DNA of 17,423 nucleotides from Spongospora subterranea (lineage: Eukaryota > Endomyxa > Phytomyxea > Plasmodiophorida > Plasmodiophoridae), in assembly GCA_900404475.1 (NCBI GenBank), contig OUQQ01000442.1:4578-22000 (forward strand). Reading direction: 5' to 3'. A program made the translations under genes and the position numbers. Shown piece after piece: positions 1 to 11,400 of the stretch. How positions within the stretch are numbered: the stretch's first letter is position 1; each line of letters opens with the position of its first letter. A model generated the notes under the pieces. It made no database searches. It saw nothing but the letters and a program-made list of their open reading frames with translations, and had not been told where the DNA came from.

Positions 1-435
1 TGAAATGCTTCGGCTGGGTTAGTCGTCACTACAACGATTTGATTGCTCTTTCTCACTATCAAATGTGAATCACGGGTTTAACAGCGTTTGATTTTAGTTA
101 ACGATGAACAACAAACCGTCATGATGTGGCACGATGACTGTTTTTCAGCATGAAACCCATGACTGGGGCGACTTTCATCTCGGAGTCCGGTAAACACCGC
201 GAAGCATCCCTTAACAGTCAGTGATGATGTACCCCATGTCCGTGTGACGTGTCCGTGTGACGCCATGGTCAGAACTGTAGCAGTATCAGTTGGCCCCTAC
301 GTCCAGCTATTCAGACCCTCCCAATCGACGACGGAACCCATCACGATCAGATATACTCTGTACCGGACAGAGAATTGTGTGGGTACTCGCCAGTGATCAT
401 CGGCACACACCGCTCTCGTCTCATCTGCTGCCACA
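1..435. other. Upstream region with no gene that can be supported
   Basis: Only short open frames occur here. A 62-codon minus-strand frame (78-266) and a plus-strand frame (290-478) lack any recognisable domain. The first 68 bases are open in one plus-strand frame and end in TGA at 66-68, so they could be the last codons of a gene lying to the left, but 21 codons are too few to judge. The stretch just before 436 is probably the promoter and 5' leader of the small Cys-rich gene that follows. Confidence 0.5.
238..261. repeat. Two-copy 11-bp direct repeat with TGACG cores
   Basis: GTCCGTGTGAC occurs at 238-248 and again at 251-261, separated by GT (period 13). Each copy is followed so that TGACG is formed (TGACGT, then TGACGC), which resembles the half-site bound by bZIP/CREB-type factors. 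It lies about 175-200 bases upstream of the ATG at 436, so a promoter role is possible. The repeat is seen directly; the function is inferred. Confidence 0.4.
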
Positions 436-822
436 ATGTCAAGAAAGTGTTTACGAGCGACTTGTGACAACGATGTGACCGAGAGATCTAACAGAGCTCA
501 TTACTGCTGTGTCAACTGTCGCCTAATGGTCAGAGCTGAAAAAGCGCGGCTACGAAGGAAAACAAGCAAGCAGTTGACTGACGGTGCTCCTTCTTTGTTC
601 ACTAGACGGAAGGAGTTCGATCCTGAATCAGGTCTCATATCACGAGATAATGGTGATTCAAGCGAATCTTCTTATGGATCAAGATCAAATGCTACTGTTC
701 TACCCTCTTTCAAAGACCCCATTCCAGCCCTTTCGCAGCTCGCAGCCATATGCGCTGCCAGATATCGAAAGAAGGTGGGTGGAGGGGCAGGTGGACCAAG
801 CCCCATCGAGCCAGTTTCATAA
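436..822 (+). CDS. Small Cys-rich, zinc-ribbon-like basic protein (128 aa), function unknown
   Basis: A continuous frame of 128 codons opens at an ATG with A at -3 and ends in TAA. The N-terminus carries cysteines at residues 5, 10, 24, 25 and 28 and His22, arranged as C-x4-C, then H-Y-C-C-x2-C-R. A strongly basic segment follows (residues 29-45, many Arg/Lys). This layout resembles small zinc-binding modules of the type C..C ... YC...CR followed by a basic helix, so nucleic-acid binding is a reasonable guess but not shown. The middle is Ser-rich and probably disordered. Residues about 90-113 look like a short amphipathic segment, and the tail is Gly/Pro-rich. No intron is needed. A splice from the end of this frame into downstream sequence cannot be excluded. 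I do not recognise the family. Confidence 0.45.
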   Translation: MSRKCLRATCDNDVTERSNRAHYCCVNCRLMVRAEKARLRRKTSKQLTDGAPSLFTRRKEFDPESGLISRDNGDSSESSYGSRSNATVLPSFKDPIPALSQLAAICAARYRKKVGGGAGGPSPIEPVS

Positions 823-1033
823 AGTCGTGGCCCATCCCATTTCAAGCCCATCCAAAAGTTCACTTCCACATATTATAGTGGCACTGACAAATTATCTAAA
901 ATTTTTGAATATATGAACACTTCAAATTTATACAGCGTCATCGAACTGACTTTGATTGATTTTCGAGATTTCGCCTTTTGAGATATTTCAAGAATACAAT
1001 ATCTGCGAAATTGTTAACAGAGTGTGTCTGGAC

Positions 1034-2072
1034 ATGGCAGATTCTCCTGTTGTGATTGCTTCGGCAAACCCAACAATACACGCTCATTATAAGTTCAACC
1101 AGTTCAATTTGAATGGTTTCATACGTGCCGGTGATTGGTACTACTGGGTTATCTGGAGGCTGTACAAAAGAGTATATTTTCCTTTTGTAGTTACTGTCGA
1201 TTGCCTCGCGTGTTCGAAGCTATTCTATGTAGTACTTGATGAGCCAGGTATATTTCACCCAGTACTGCCAATTCTCTACATGCTGCTGATTATCACTAGA
1301 CTGTATTTGGACTGGTAATTTCGACTACGAGATTAGGTGGTTGTGTTTAATTGAGATACTGTAGGAGCCAGACCAAGTCAGCGAACAGAATCATCGATGG
1401 CGGTGATATTAGAAAAACTTACAATAATCATGTGGCACGAGTAAATATGGGAATCCGATCCCTGGGAGCATTTAGCTTATTCAAAAGAATCAGCCGGAAA
1501 CTGAGCGGCGATGTTAAGCGAATAATTCGTTATCATGAGATTATGATGGACTGGAAATTCCTCGTATTGGTCGACGCGCCTCAGTTTGCTATTGTCCTGA
1601 TGTCAATGCTAGCAAAGAAGGCAGCATCAGAGCAAGCTCTTGCTGAATGTCTAAATCGTCACGCTTTTGCCGATAAAAGCCAATTGGAAATATGTGCATT
1701 TCAACCGGAACTAGTGATGCTGGTCAAACTGATAATTATCATGTGGTAATTATATTGACAGCTGCTTATACTCATAACTGAATCACATCAATGTAGCCGC
1801 CTGCTAGGCGTTTTGATTCTGGTTTGTGAACTGGTAGAATGCATCAGACTATATGGTAAAATAACATGATCTAGGCGGCGACATACCCAATTATACGATT
1901 AGCATTGATTACGATGACAAAACGGCTATCGAGTAGGAACCATTGTCTGTCACTGTAAACCATAATCCAGATGTTTTCAGTGACTATAACATCGTACTGC
2001 GCCAGAGAAGTGGATCAAGCTATTGAGAAGGTGATAAGGAAGATGCTGCGACGACAAGGGAACTGCAAATAG
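1034..2072 (+). CDS. Hypothetical hydrophobic, probably membrane, protein with five exons
   Basis: Proposed exons are 1034-1314, 1365-1745, 1797-1855, 1903-1954 and 2006-2072. The joins keep one frame (840 nt, 279 aa) and end at TAG 2070-2072. The removed introns are 50, 51, 47 and 51 nt, GT-AG, the same size class as in the dynein next door, which is the main evidence that this is a gene. The product has several hydrophobic stretches (around codons 35-95, 160-185 and 225-255) that could be membrane segments, and a basic C-terminus. A second chain also keeps the frame: exons 1034-1247, 1300-1360 and 1413-1745, using two 52-nt introns (262 codons). The sequence alone does not decide between them. 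The start at 1034 is the first ATG of the exon, but a good acceptor just before it (TTAACAG ending at 1020) means 5' exons may be missing. Family not recognised. Confidence 0.45.
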
Positions 2073-2250
2073 ATCCAGGTGACACACTGCTGAGTTGAAT
2101 GCAGATATCTCACCGGTATTGGGACCAAAGCGCTCACCACCATGTGAGTTGATCATGTTCCTTAGAAATCACCCCTGATTCTATTAAATATTCAACTGTT
2201 ATAAAGCAGGAAGTTGACGCCGATATCGAGATCATGGAATTATGTGTAAC

Positions 2251-2256
2251 AATAAA
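2251..2256 (+). terminator. Possible poly(A) signal AATAAA
   Basis: AATAAA lies about 180 bases after the stop of the upstream spliced gene and 230 bases before the dynein ATG. It is the only exact match in the 2073-2485 gap, so it is the likeliest 3' end signal for the upstream gene. Confidence 0.35.
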
Positions 2257-2260
2257 ACGT

Positions 2261-2396
2261 GGGTATGGCGGGTCATGTCATAAAAAGAAACATAGACAGA
2301 TTGTCATGTGAGACAGTGAGAGGTCATTCGTTCACCACTTGATCTGCTGTACTTGGTCATGCATGAGTCGGGGTATGGGTGTGACGGTCATGTCTT
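2261..2396 (+). promoter_or_regulatory. GTCATG motif cluster in the dynein promoter region
   Basis: GTCATG occurs at 2272-2277, 2303-2308, 2356-2361 and 2387-2392, with a one-base variant (GTCATT) at 2323-2328. All are on the same strand within 121 bases, about 95-215 bases upstream of the dynein start codon. Two of the copies sit in a longer imperfect direct repeat, GGGTATGG followed by GGTCATGTC, at 2261-2279 and 2371-2394, with a different spacer in each. The rest of 2073-2485 shows no open frame of note and no clear RFX-type X-box. A cis-regulatory role is inferred from position and repetition only. Confidence 0.4.
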
Positions 2397-2485
2397 GATC
2401 CCCCCACATACCTGCTGTGAACTGACGCTACATCTGGATTGGCCTGATAGGTTAGTACTAACGCCCCGCCTAAGGCTAAACCAGA

Positions 2486-5400
2486 ATGGCGGGGTCTTCA
2501 CCTACCAGGACACCAAGCAATTTATCGTTGCCGTTGAATGCCGCTGAAGGGGCCCCGATATACAATGCAGTCGGGCGGCTGTCACCGGTAAGTGCAATGA
2601 GAAAATTAGCTGTTTCCCCAACAGCGAAAATGTTCACGGCGGGAAGCTCATCGGGGCAGCTGCCGTTAATGGTATCCGTAAAACCCAGCTCAGGTCCCGA
2701 GCCAAGGGTCAGTTCCCCGTTCAGGTCGGGCCCAGGTCAGACTCCCAGGCGGATTGAGATTCAAAGACGAAAAGTTCTATATAAGGGATATGACGTTAAC
2801 AAGCTGCTTGTGGACGCTGGTATCAAATATGGCAGTTTTACACTCGACGTTGACCATTTTAATGGACGTAAGGCACATCTACCACTTGTGGTGTTCGATA
2901 ATACTGAATACGAGACTCGAATGCCGTTTGAGTGGCTAACAGACGGTCAGCCGAGTCCCGGGTTTGCCTTACATCTTGATCGTCAAACTGGCCTTGGACA
3001 ATTTGAGCCTTGTTCGGTGATCGCATATATGGGAAATGATACGTATACAGTTGTGTTCGATGGCGAACCCAACGACCAACGCAATCTACATCGATTATTT
3101 GTTCTCTTTGGAGTCGAAGATCCACGAGTGTTTGTTCAACGCAACGTATCTGCACATCGCACAAGGCAAATCGTAGAAGGCCAAAGCCGTTATTCTCTGT
3201 ATATCGATTCGATGCCAATTGACGAGATGCAACCTATAGATACAGAACAAGCTAATCGCATTCTAACTTCCGCCCTCAACACATCTGCGTTGAAACAGAA
3301 TTCTTTAGATACAACTTCGCTCATTGGAGAGGTGAATACCGATTTTGCCCGAACAATGAACAAGATTATTTTCGATCACAGTTTAGCGGCACCTAATCAA
3401 GACTCTTTGAGGCGAGAGTTAGCCTGGAGTAAGCCATCTAAACCTTCTGCTCCTAAATCTGGAGTTGTATCGCTACCCAAATACGATTTCGCTGCACGAT
3501 TCAATGATTTTTCATTTCATTGTTTGTTGATCAAACGGGAGGTGATCACCGTATTGTCGGCTGTTCGCCTCGAATGTTTACATGCTTTGACACTTTCCAT
3601 GTTCAATACTCATATCAGTAAATCAATTGGAATTGAGGAATTCGAGCAGCTGGAAACTTCATCTCTCGCTCAGTTGCAAACCTATCTTACTGGCCCATGG
3701 GTTATCAATTTGAAAAACAGTGTCAGAACTGCGCTGCAATACGTTGGCAAAGGATGGTTTTATCTCAAAGAACGAAATCGTGAGGTCTACATGTTTTCCA
3801 AGCTAAAAAAACTGTTAACAGCAATCAATTTCATCATGGAAGACACACTTCGATCGTTAATTGAGCGATCCTTAACTGAATATGTCGAATTTTTTGAGGC
3901 ATTTACATTGAACGCTCATTTTCCCCTATTCGCCATTGAGCTTACGTTCCGAGATGGAACGGTTGGATTATCTACTAAAATGTCAGCATTGGAAGAGCTG
4001 CCATTATCGTTATTTGATAGAGGCATTGCCATGCTACACGAAATTCCACAGTTAGAACCGATGGTCATGGAAAGCCTGTTTCGTGCATCCCATAAAGGAA
4101 AGCTGCAGTCGGTTCAGAGAATGACACCCTGGGTAGAGGACCTGGCAAATCGCATCAAGAACTGTGTGGGCAAAGCGCTAGAACCAGTTCGAGTCTACGT
4201 TGCTACATATGAAAAATATCGTGATTTACTCGGTATGTCGATGGTCATGCTTGCAATATATAGACTCTAAAATACGGTTAGCCCTGAATGTTGACGAGTA
4301 TGTTGCGAAATTCTTTTCCACTCCTAACCTGACATTAGCTCAAGTTCGAGCAGAGGTCGAAAGGCACCAAGATCTGAGAGTCAACATCGAACAGTCCATT
4401 CCTCATCAGGCCAATCTTGGTATTTGTCTGGGTACGAGCTTCAGATAATCATTGTAAATGCCACTGAACCGTACTGCAGTATCATGTGAAGCAATTCGGA
4501 GAGAATTAAGTGATAAACACACACTTATTGCAACCCGCGAGCTAGAAACATATTGCCGAATCACTCGAGAGCGATGTCTATCCATCGAGCGCGATTTTAA
4601 CTCGATTCGTGTGACCCTGCAGAGAACCCCAGAAACTATTGAGGGTCTGGTTGAAATGCGAGAGCACCTAGCTACCATTCCGAAAGTCGTGGCTGACCAA
4701 ACTCCCGCAATTGAAGAAGCTCTGTCGCAGTTTGCCCTTCTGGACAGTTTCGGATATCGGTTCACTAAGGATGACTTCGGTGCACGTTGGGATACCTTCG
4801 CACTGCCAAAGAGTATTGGCGATCAAGTTGCTAGTGTTAATGTATACCTAGAAGAACAGAAAGCGCTATTCGAGGAGCAGACAACTGGTCGACAGAAAGC
4901 GTTTGAAGCGGACATTATTGAGCTCGATAATGAAGTTCGAAACTTCGGTCAATATACAGATGTGACCAAAATTCGGCTGATAACAGATAAAGCCAAAAAT
5001 ATTGAGGTACGAATCGCATTAAGGTTGTGCTGTTCTTTGGTATCTGAATTGTTACTCTGTAGTTGAAAATAAACGAGTTTATCGAAAAGGCACAGCAGTT
5101 CAATCAGGATGAGGCCCATTTCGGCCGTGATATTACTGATTATAGTAAAGTTCGCGATCTCAGCAAACAGTTCTCTCCCTATTCCATGTTGTGGTCCGCC
5201 TGCCATGCTTGGAAGGAAAGCTCAGCAAGCTGGCAAACGCAACCATTTATTCACATCAAACCGGAAGAGGTGGCACGAGATCTAGATTCCTACCAAAAAG
5301 ATATGGTGAAGGCAATGAAAGCATCACAAATCAAAGATAATCCTGAGCTAAATGCCATGTCCACTACGTTCTTTCATGAAATGCAAGAGTTCGAGCCTTT

Positions 5401-8400
5401 ATTACCATTGATAGAGACATTAGGTATTCACATGTGCCCGACCGCTCAATGCTCTTGACTGAATATTTGGGAAGGCAATCCGGGAATGAGGCAACGACAT
5501 TGGGATGCGCTATCAACAGCGTTAGGATTCGAACTCCACCCAGACGAAAATTTCACACTGAAATCAGCTGTGAATACATACGCCCTTCACGAGCGGTTAG
5601 AAACTATCAGTAAAGAGGGAGAACGCGCCAGCAAAGAGTACATGATTGAGCAATCTTTGAATAAGATGCAGGAGGCTTGGGCAGATATCAGGTTTCAAGT
5701 CGTTCCCTACAAGAACACAGGGACATATGTTGTCAAAGGAACTGAGGTCATATTGAGTCTTCTCGATGAGCATCGTGTCATGACACAGGTTTGCCAGCGC
5801 CCCTGTTCCATAATGTCCAGATTCACATCTTTACCGTGGTCTTCAGGCTATGCAATTTTCGACATTCAAAGGACCGTTTGAAGAACGGATCACAAATTGG
5901 GATAACAAGTTGCTATTGGTCGGTGACGTCCTAGAAGTTCTACTTCAAGTTCAAGTCTCGTGGCTCTATTTGAGACCCATTTTTGACTCTCCAGACATTC
6001 TCAAACAGCTTCCCGTTGAAGGGAAACGATTCGGCAATGTTAATCGGGTATGGCGAACCACGATGGCGAATTTCTTCGCCAACCCTGACGTTCTTGTGGT
6101 GTGTGATGATCCCACATTATTGACGCAATTTCAAGATGGCAACAAACAGCTCGAGATCGTGCAGAAAGGCCTTAGTGATTACCTTGATTCTAAACGTGGC
6201 GCCTTCGCTCGGTTCTATTTTCTTAGCAATGATGAACTTCTCCAGATCCTATCGCAAGCTAAAGACCCAACTGCTGTCCAGCCACATCTGAAAAAATGTT
6301 TTGAGAATATCGTGCGCCTGCATTTCAATCCGGATGGGCGAATAGCGGCCATGTTCTCAGCTGAAAAAGAACGGGTTGATTTCAAGGCTGTTATCGATCC
6401 AGCGGATAAACCAGTTGAGGTGTGGCTGAGTGAAGTCGAGGATACAATGCGTTCGTCAATCAAGAAAGTTTTGATGGATTCAGTCCTGGCCTATACTGAT
6501 AACACACGTCCCGATTGGGTTAAATCATGGCCCGCTCAATGCGTTCTGACGGGATCCCAAGTCCATTGGACTCGTGAAGTGGAGCAAGTTCTACGTCAGG
6601 AAGGCGCACGTGGTGTCAAGAAATACCTTGAAGTGCAGCGAAAACAACTTTCCGATATGGTCGCCTTGGTTAGAGGTGATCTTACGCCATTACAGCGCCT
6701 CACCATCGGCGCGCTAATTGTACTGGATGTTCACGCTCGCGATGTTATATCGAGGATGGTGGACGACTGCGTCGGGTCTGTCAACGATTTCGGGTGGATA
6801 TCACAGATGAGGTATTACGTTGAGGAATCTACCGAGCAGATTACTGTGCAAATGGTCCAAGCCAGATTCGATTATGCATACGAATATCTTGGAAATTCGT
6901 TACGATTAGGTTGGACTGGTTTTCCATTTTGTTGACCTGGTTGCTCATGATGTTCTAACATAGTTATCACTCCATTGACCGAGAGATGCTATATGACGCT
7001 GATGACAGCGTTGCAATTGCATTTGGGCGGCGCTCCAGCCGGACCGGCAGGAACTGGGAAGACAGAAACTGTGAAGGATCTGGCAAAATGTGTGGCTATC
7101 CAATGTGTTGTGTTTAACTGCAGCGATTCATTGGACCATATTGCAATGGGCAAGTTTTTCAAAGGCCTGGCTTCCAGTGGAGCGTGGGCGTGTTTTGATG
7201 AGTTCAATCGTATCGATATCGAGGTGTTATCAGTCGTGGCCCAGCAAGTACAGACTATATGGAACGCTGTACGCGCGAGATTAGATCACTTCGTATTCGA
7301 AGACTGCGAACTGAGATTACGGCTTGTAAGTTGCCCATGGGTCATTTGTTTTGAGTATGTAATGGAAGTGCATTAGTCATGTAGTGCATTCATAACAATG
7401 AACCCTGGATATGCTGGCCGTACAGAGCTCCCAGATAACCTGGCTGCACTTTTCCGTCCTGTCGCGATGATGGTCCCTGACTACGCTTTGATCGGTATGG
7501 ATTGCCATCAAACTCACTCCCCATTAACTAAAGTCCATAATCCCCAGGTGAGATCATGTTATATTCATTCGGGTTCAACGCTGCCCGAGCTTTATCCTTG
7601 AAGATGGTGGCGACGTTCAAGCTGTGCTCTGAGCAGCTCTCGTCTCAAGATCATTACGATTACGGTATGAGAGCTGTGAAAACAGTAATCACCCAAGCAG
7701 GTATTTTGAAGAGGAAAGATCCACTAATGGACGAAGATGCCCTTCTATTACAAGCGCTGCGCGACGTCAACGTTCCAAAGTTTCTGGTGGATGATCTGCC
7801 ATTATTTGAAGGAATTATATCAGATTTATTCCCCGGCATTGCAAAACCCAGTATCGATTACGGCGCCTTGATGAATGCCATTTACTTATCGAGTATGGAG
7901 ATAGGTCTACAACCGATTAGTCAGTTCTGCAACAAATGCATACAGCTCTACGAAACAGCTGAGGTTCGTCATGGTTTGATGCTTGTTGGACCAACTGGCG
8001 GTGGCAAGACCAGCAATATCCAAACGCTGCACAAGTCATTAACTCGTCTAGCGGATGGCGGTCTCAACGAGTTCCTTCGTGTTCGTACCCATATACTGAA
8101 TCCGAAGAGTATCAAGATGGGGCAATTATATGGGCAGTTCGACGATTCAACACATGAATGGGCTGATGGTATTCTACCTCTTCTAATTCGACAATGCTGC
8201 GAGAGCGACAACGGCGATAGGAACTGGATCATATTCGACGGGCCTGTCGATGCCTTATGGATTGAGAATATGAACACGGTTCTGGACGACAACAAGAAGT
8301 TGTGCCTCAATTCTGGGGAAATTATCCAGATCCCCGCAACGATGACGATGATGTTCGAGGTTGAGGATCTATCTGTTGCGTCGCCAGCAACCGTGTCCAG

Positions 8401-11400
8401 ATGTGGTATGGTCTATATGGATCCAGCAGCAATCGGTGTCAGACCATTAATCGCGTCATGGATGCAGACTATGCCAACTGTTTTAGACCAATTGAAACCG
8501 GCAATTGTATATCTTTTCGACACTCTTTTCGAGCCCGCCGTATCATTCCTTCGCCGAAATTTGGTTGAGCCTGTCTCCACCGTCGATAATAATCTGTTGA
8601 AAGCCACCACCATCAACATTGATTGGTTTTTCGCTCCTTTTCGCCCTGGACGAGAAGGGAGCGCTACTGTCGATGAAGATGTATTGGCCGATTCCTTGAA
8701 GCGAGTTGAGAAGCAGATAGGCCCCATGTTCCTATTTTCACTAATCTGGTCTGTTGGTGTCACTACAAACGAATCAGGTCGTCAGCGTTTCGACCAATGG
8801 CTTCGCCTGCAGTGTGATTTACATGGAATTGAACGAACCCCACCAGAATCCGGTCTTGTCTACGATTTTCAGTTTGACGTGTTGGATGATGTTTGGAAGC
8901 CCTGGATGAAGACCATTCCTGAATATGTGATCCCGAGTAAAGCGCCATTCCAGGAACTGATAGTGCCAACGATTGACTCAGTTCGGTACACGTATCTTCT
9001 TGATCAACACATCCGATCTCGCCGCCATATCCTGCTGACCGGCAATACTGGAACAGGAAAAACAGTGAATGTCACACAATATATGGCATCAATATCGTCG
9101 GAGTACATGCCAATTTCGCTGATATTTTCTGCTGCCACCAGCTCCAATCAGACTCAGGATATACTCGACTCCAAGATGGAGAAGCGACGTCAACGTGTTT
9201 ACGGGTTTGAGCCTCTACCTTCTAACAGCGATGTTTTGTTAATCATGTTTTTAGGCCGCCCATAGGAAAGATTTACACTGTTTTTGTTGATGATTTGAAT
9301 ATGCCAGCTAGGGAGAAATATTTCGCACAACCTCCGATCGAGCTACTTCGACAATGGATGGACCATGGTGGATGGTATGATTTAAAGACTCTTCAGTTCA
9401 ACAAAGTCGTGGACCTGACATTTATTGGGGCGATGGGCCCACCAGGCGGTGGTCGAAATCCAATCACCGCCCGGTTCAAGCGACATTTCTCCCTGATCAA
9501 TCAGACAGATCTGAGCGCCGCTAGTCTGCAGCAAATCTTCTTGACTATTGTTCGTGATTTCCTGACCAGTTTCGCCGATGAGATTCAAGTGTGTGCTGAG
9601 GCATTAGTCAGCTCAACTGTTGAGATATATCGAACGATCGCCGCCGAATTACTTCCGACGCCATCAAAATCGCACTATACCTTCAATCTTCGTGATTTAT
9701 CCAAAGTATTCCAAGGTCTGCTTAATGCTGATCCAAGACGCATCTCTGCTGTTGATGGGTTCCTACGGTTGTGGGTCCATGAAAATCGTCGCGTATTTGC
9801 AGATCGCATGGTGTGTGCTGAAGATCACGCTTGGTTTACAACATTGCTAACAAGGTTGCTTCGGGATAATTTTGGTAAATCGTGGCACGAAGTTGTGTCG
9901 AATGCCGAAGGGCGTCTGGTATTTGGAGATTACATTGGAGGAAGCGGTGCCGATACGAAAGTCTATGACGAGATTATCGATATGGATCGGTTGGTCAATG
10001 TTGTGGAAGAATATCTAGAGGAATATAATAACGAGAAGAAGAATCGCATGAAGCTGGTGATGTTCAATGATGCAATAGACCATGTTTCTCGTATATGTCG
10101 AGTTTTACGACAACCACAGGGGAATGCGCTTCTACTTGGAGTGGGGGGAAGTGGAAGACAGAGCCTGACTCGACTAGCTGCTTTCATCGGCGATTACGAG
10201 ATCTACCAGATTGAAGTTAGCAAATCATATGATATGAATGCCTGGCATGACGACCTCAGAAAATGTCTTCTGATTGCTGGAATTCAAGAAAAACAGACAG
10301 TGTTCCTACTGTCGGATACACAAATAATCAAAGAGGCGCAGTTAGAGGTCTGGTTTCATTTAATTCCCAATTCCCTTCTCACGAAAGAATTGTTCAGGAT
10401 GTGAATAATGTTTTAAATACTGGAGATGTGCCGAATCTCTATAGCGGCGAAGATCTGGAAACGATTTTCAATGCATGTAGGATCGATTGTCAACGACGGA
10501 AACTTGCGCCAACAAAGGTCTGGGCGCAGGAAACTCAAACAAGCCGTCGGATGACTTATTAATTCTAATCAGGCCAATATCTACTCGATGTTCATTAGTC
10601 GTGTTCGAACTAACCTGCATATTTGCTTATGTATGTCGCCAATGGGAGAGGCGTTCAGGACCCGTCTACGAATGTTCCCAGCGTTGGTCAACTGCTGTAC
10701 AATCGATTGGTTCTCTCCATGGCCGACGGAAGCGCTACGATGCGTTGCCCTATCTGGTCTAACAGAAGAGGATTTGGTGAAGAGTCCAGTACCTTTTCGA
10801 AATGCTGAGCTAAATATGGTGATTGAGTAGTCCCTGGGTCATATCGAGCCGATTGTCAACATGTTCGTGGTTATTCATCAAAGTGTTGAGCGTTATAGTG
10901 TGGTATATCGCGACCTTCTACGCAGGCATAATTATGTCACTCCAACATCGTATTTGGAGTTACTTGCCACATTCAAACGATTATTAGGTCAAACAACATC
11001 GAGTAGTCAACGCCTTTAGAGTAACTGTTTTTTTATAGCCGTGACAAGAAAAGAAGTCGGCGGATTAAGAGATAAACTACAGAACGGAGTTGATAAACTT
11101 GAGCAGAGCGCCGAGGCGGTGGCAAAACTACAAGTTGAACTGACAAATAAGCAGCCTATTTTGGTCAAGACACAGGAAGAGGTTGAGACAATGATGAAGC
11201 AAATTACAATCGATAAGAAGGACGCGGATTCCACAAGAGAGGTTGTCGCTAAACAGGAAGCGGATGCCCAAGCTAAGGCAGCGGAATGTAAAGCTATCAA
11301 AGATGACGCGCAGAAAGATCTGGATTTAGCTTTACCTGCGCTAGAAGAGGCTGTGTCGTGTTTAAAGATGTTAAAAAAGAGTGATATTGACGAAGTCAAA

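Noticed and set aside
78..266. 62-codon minus-strand frame
   Set aside because: Short, with no domain and no splice-site or context support. It overlaps the 11-bp direct repeat.
1034..2072. Resemblance of the hydrophobic protein to peroxisomal PEX11-type membrane proteins
   Set aside because: Only the alternation of hydrophobic and basic segments is similar. No conserved PEX11 motif could be placed in either splice chain.
4233..4263. A 31-nt first intron
   Set aside because: The next acceptor (TTAG at 4281) is also in frame, gives a 49-nt intron like the others, and removes six residues with no counterpart in the family.
4420..4479. Donor at 4420 for the second intron
   Set aside because: It keeps the frame, but the donor at 4432 (GTACGA) gives an exact-length match to the family at this point and a more typical 48-nt intron.
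10828..10830. Apparent in-frame TAG stop inside the dynein between AAA4 and the stalk
   Set aside because: It is the acceptor of a 54-nt intron (10777-10830). Removing it deletes 18 residues that animal DNAH1 lacks and restores typical spacing, so neither a pseudogene nor a reassigned codon is needed. A 12-nt micro-intron ending at the same place was also dropped as too short.
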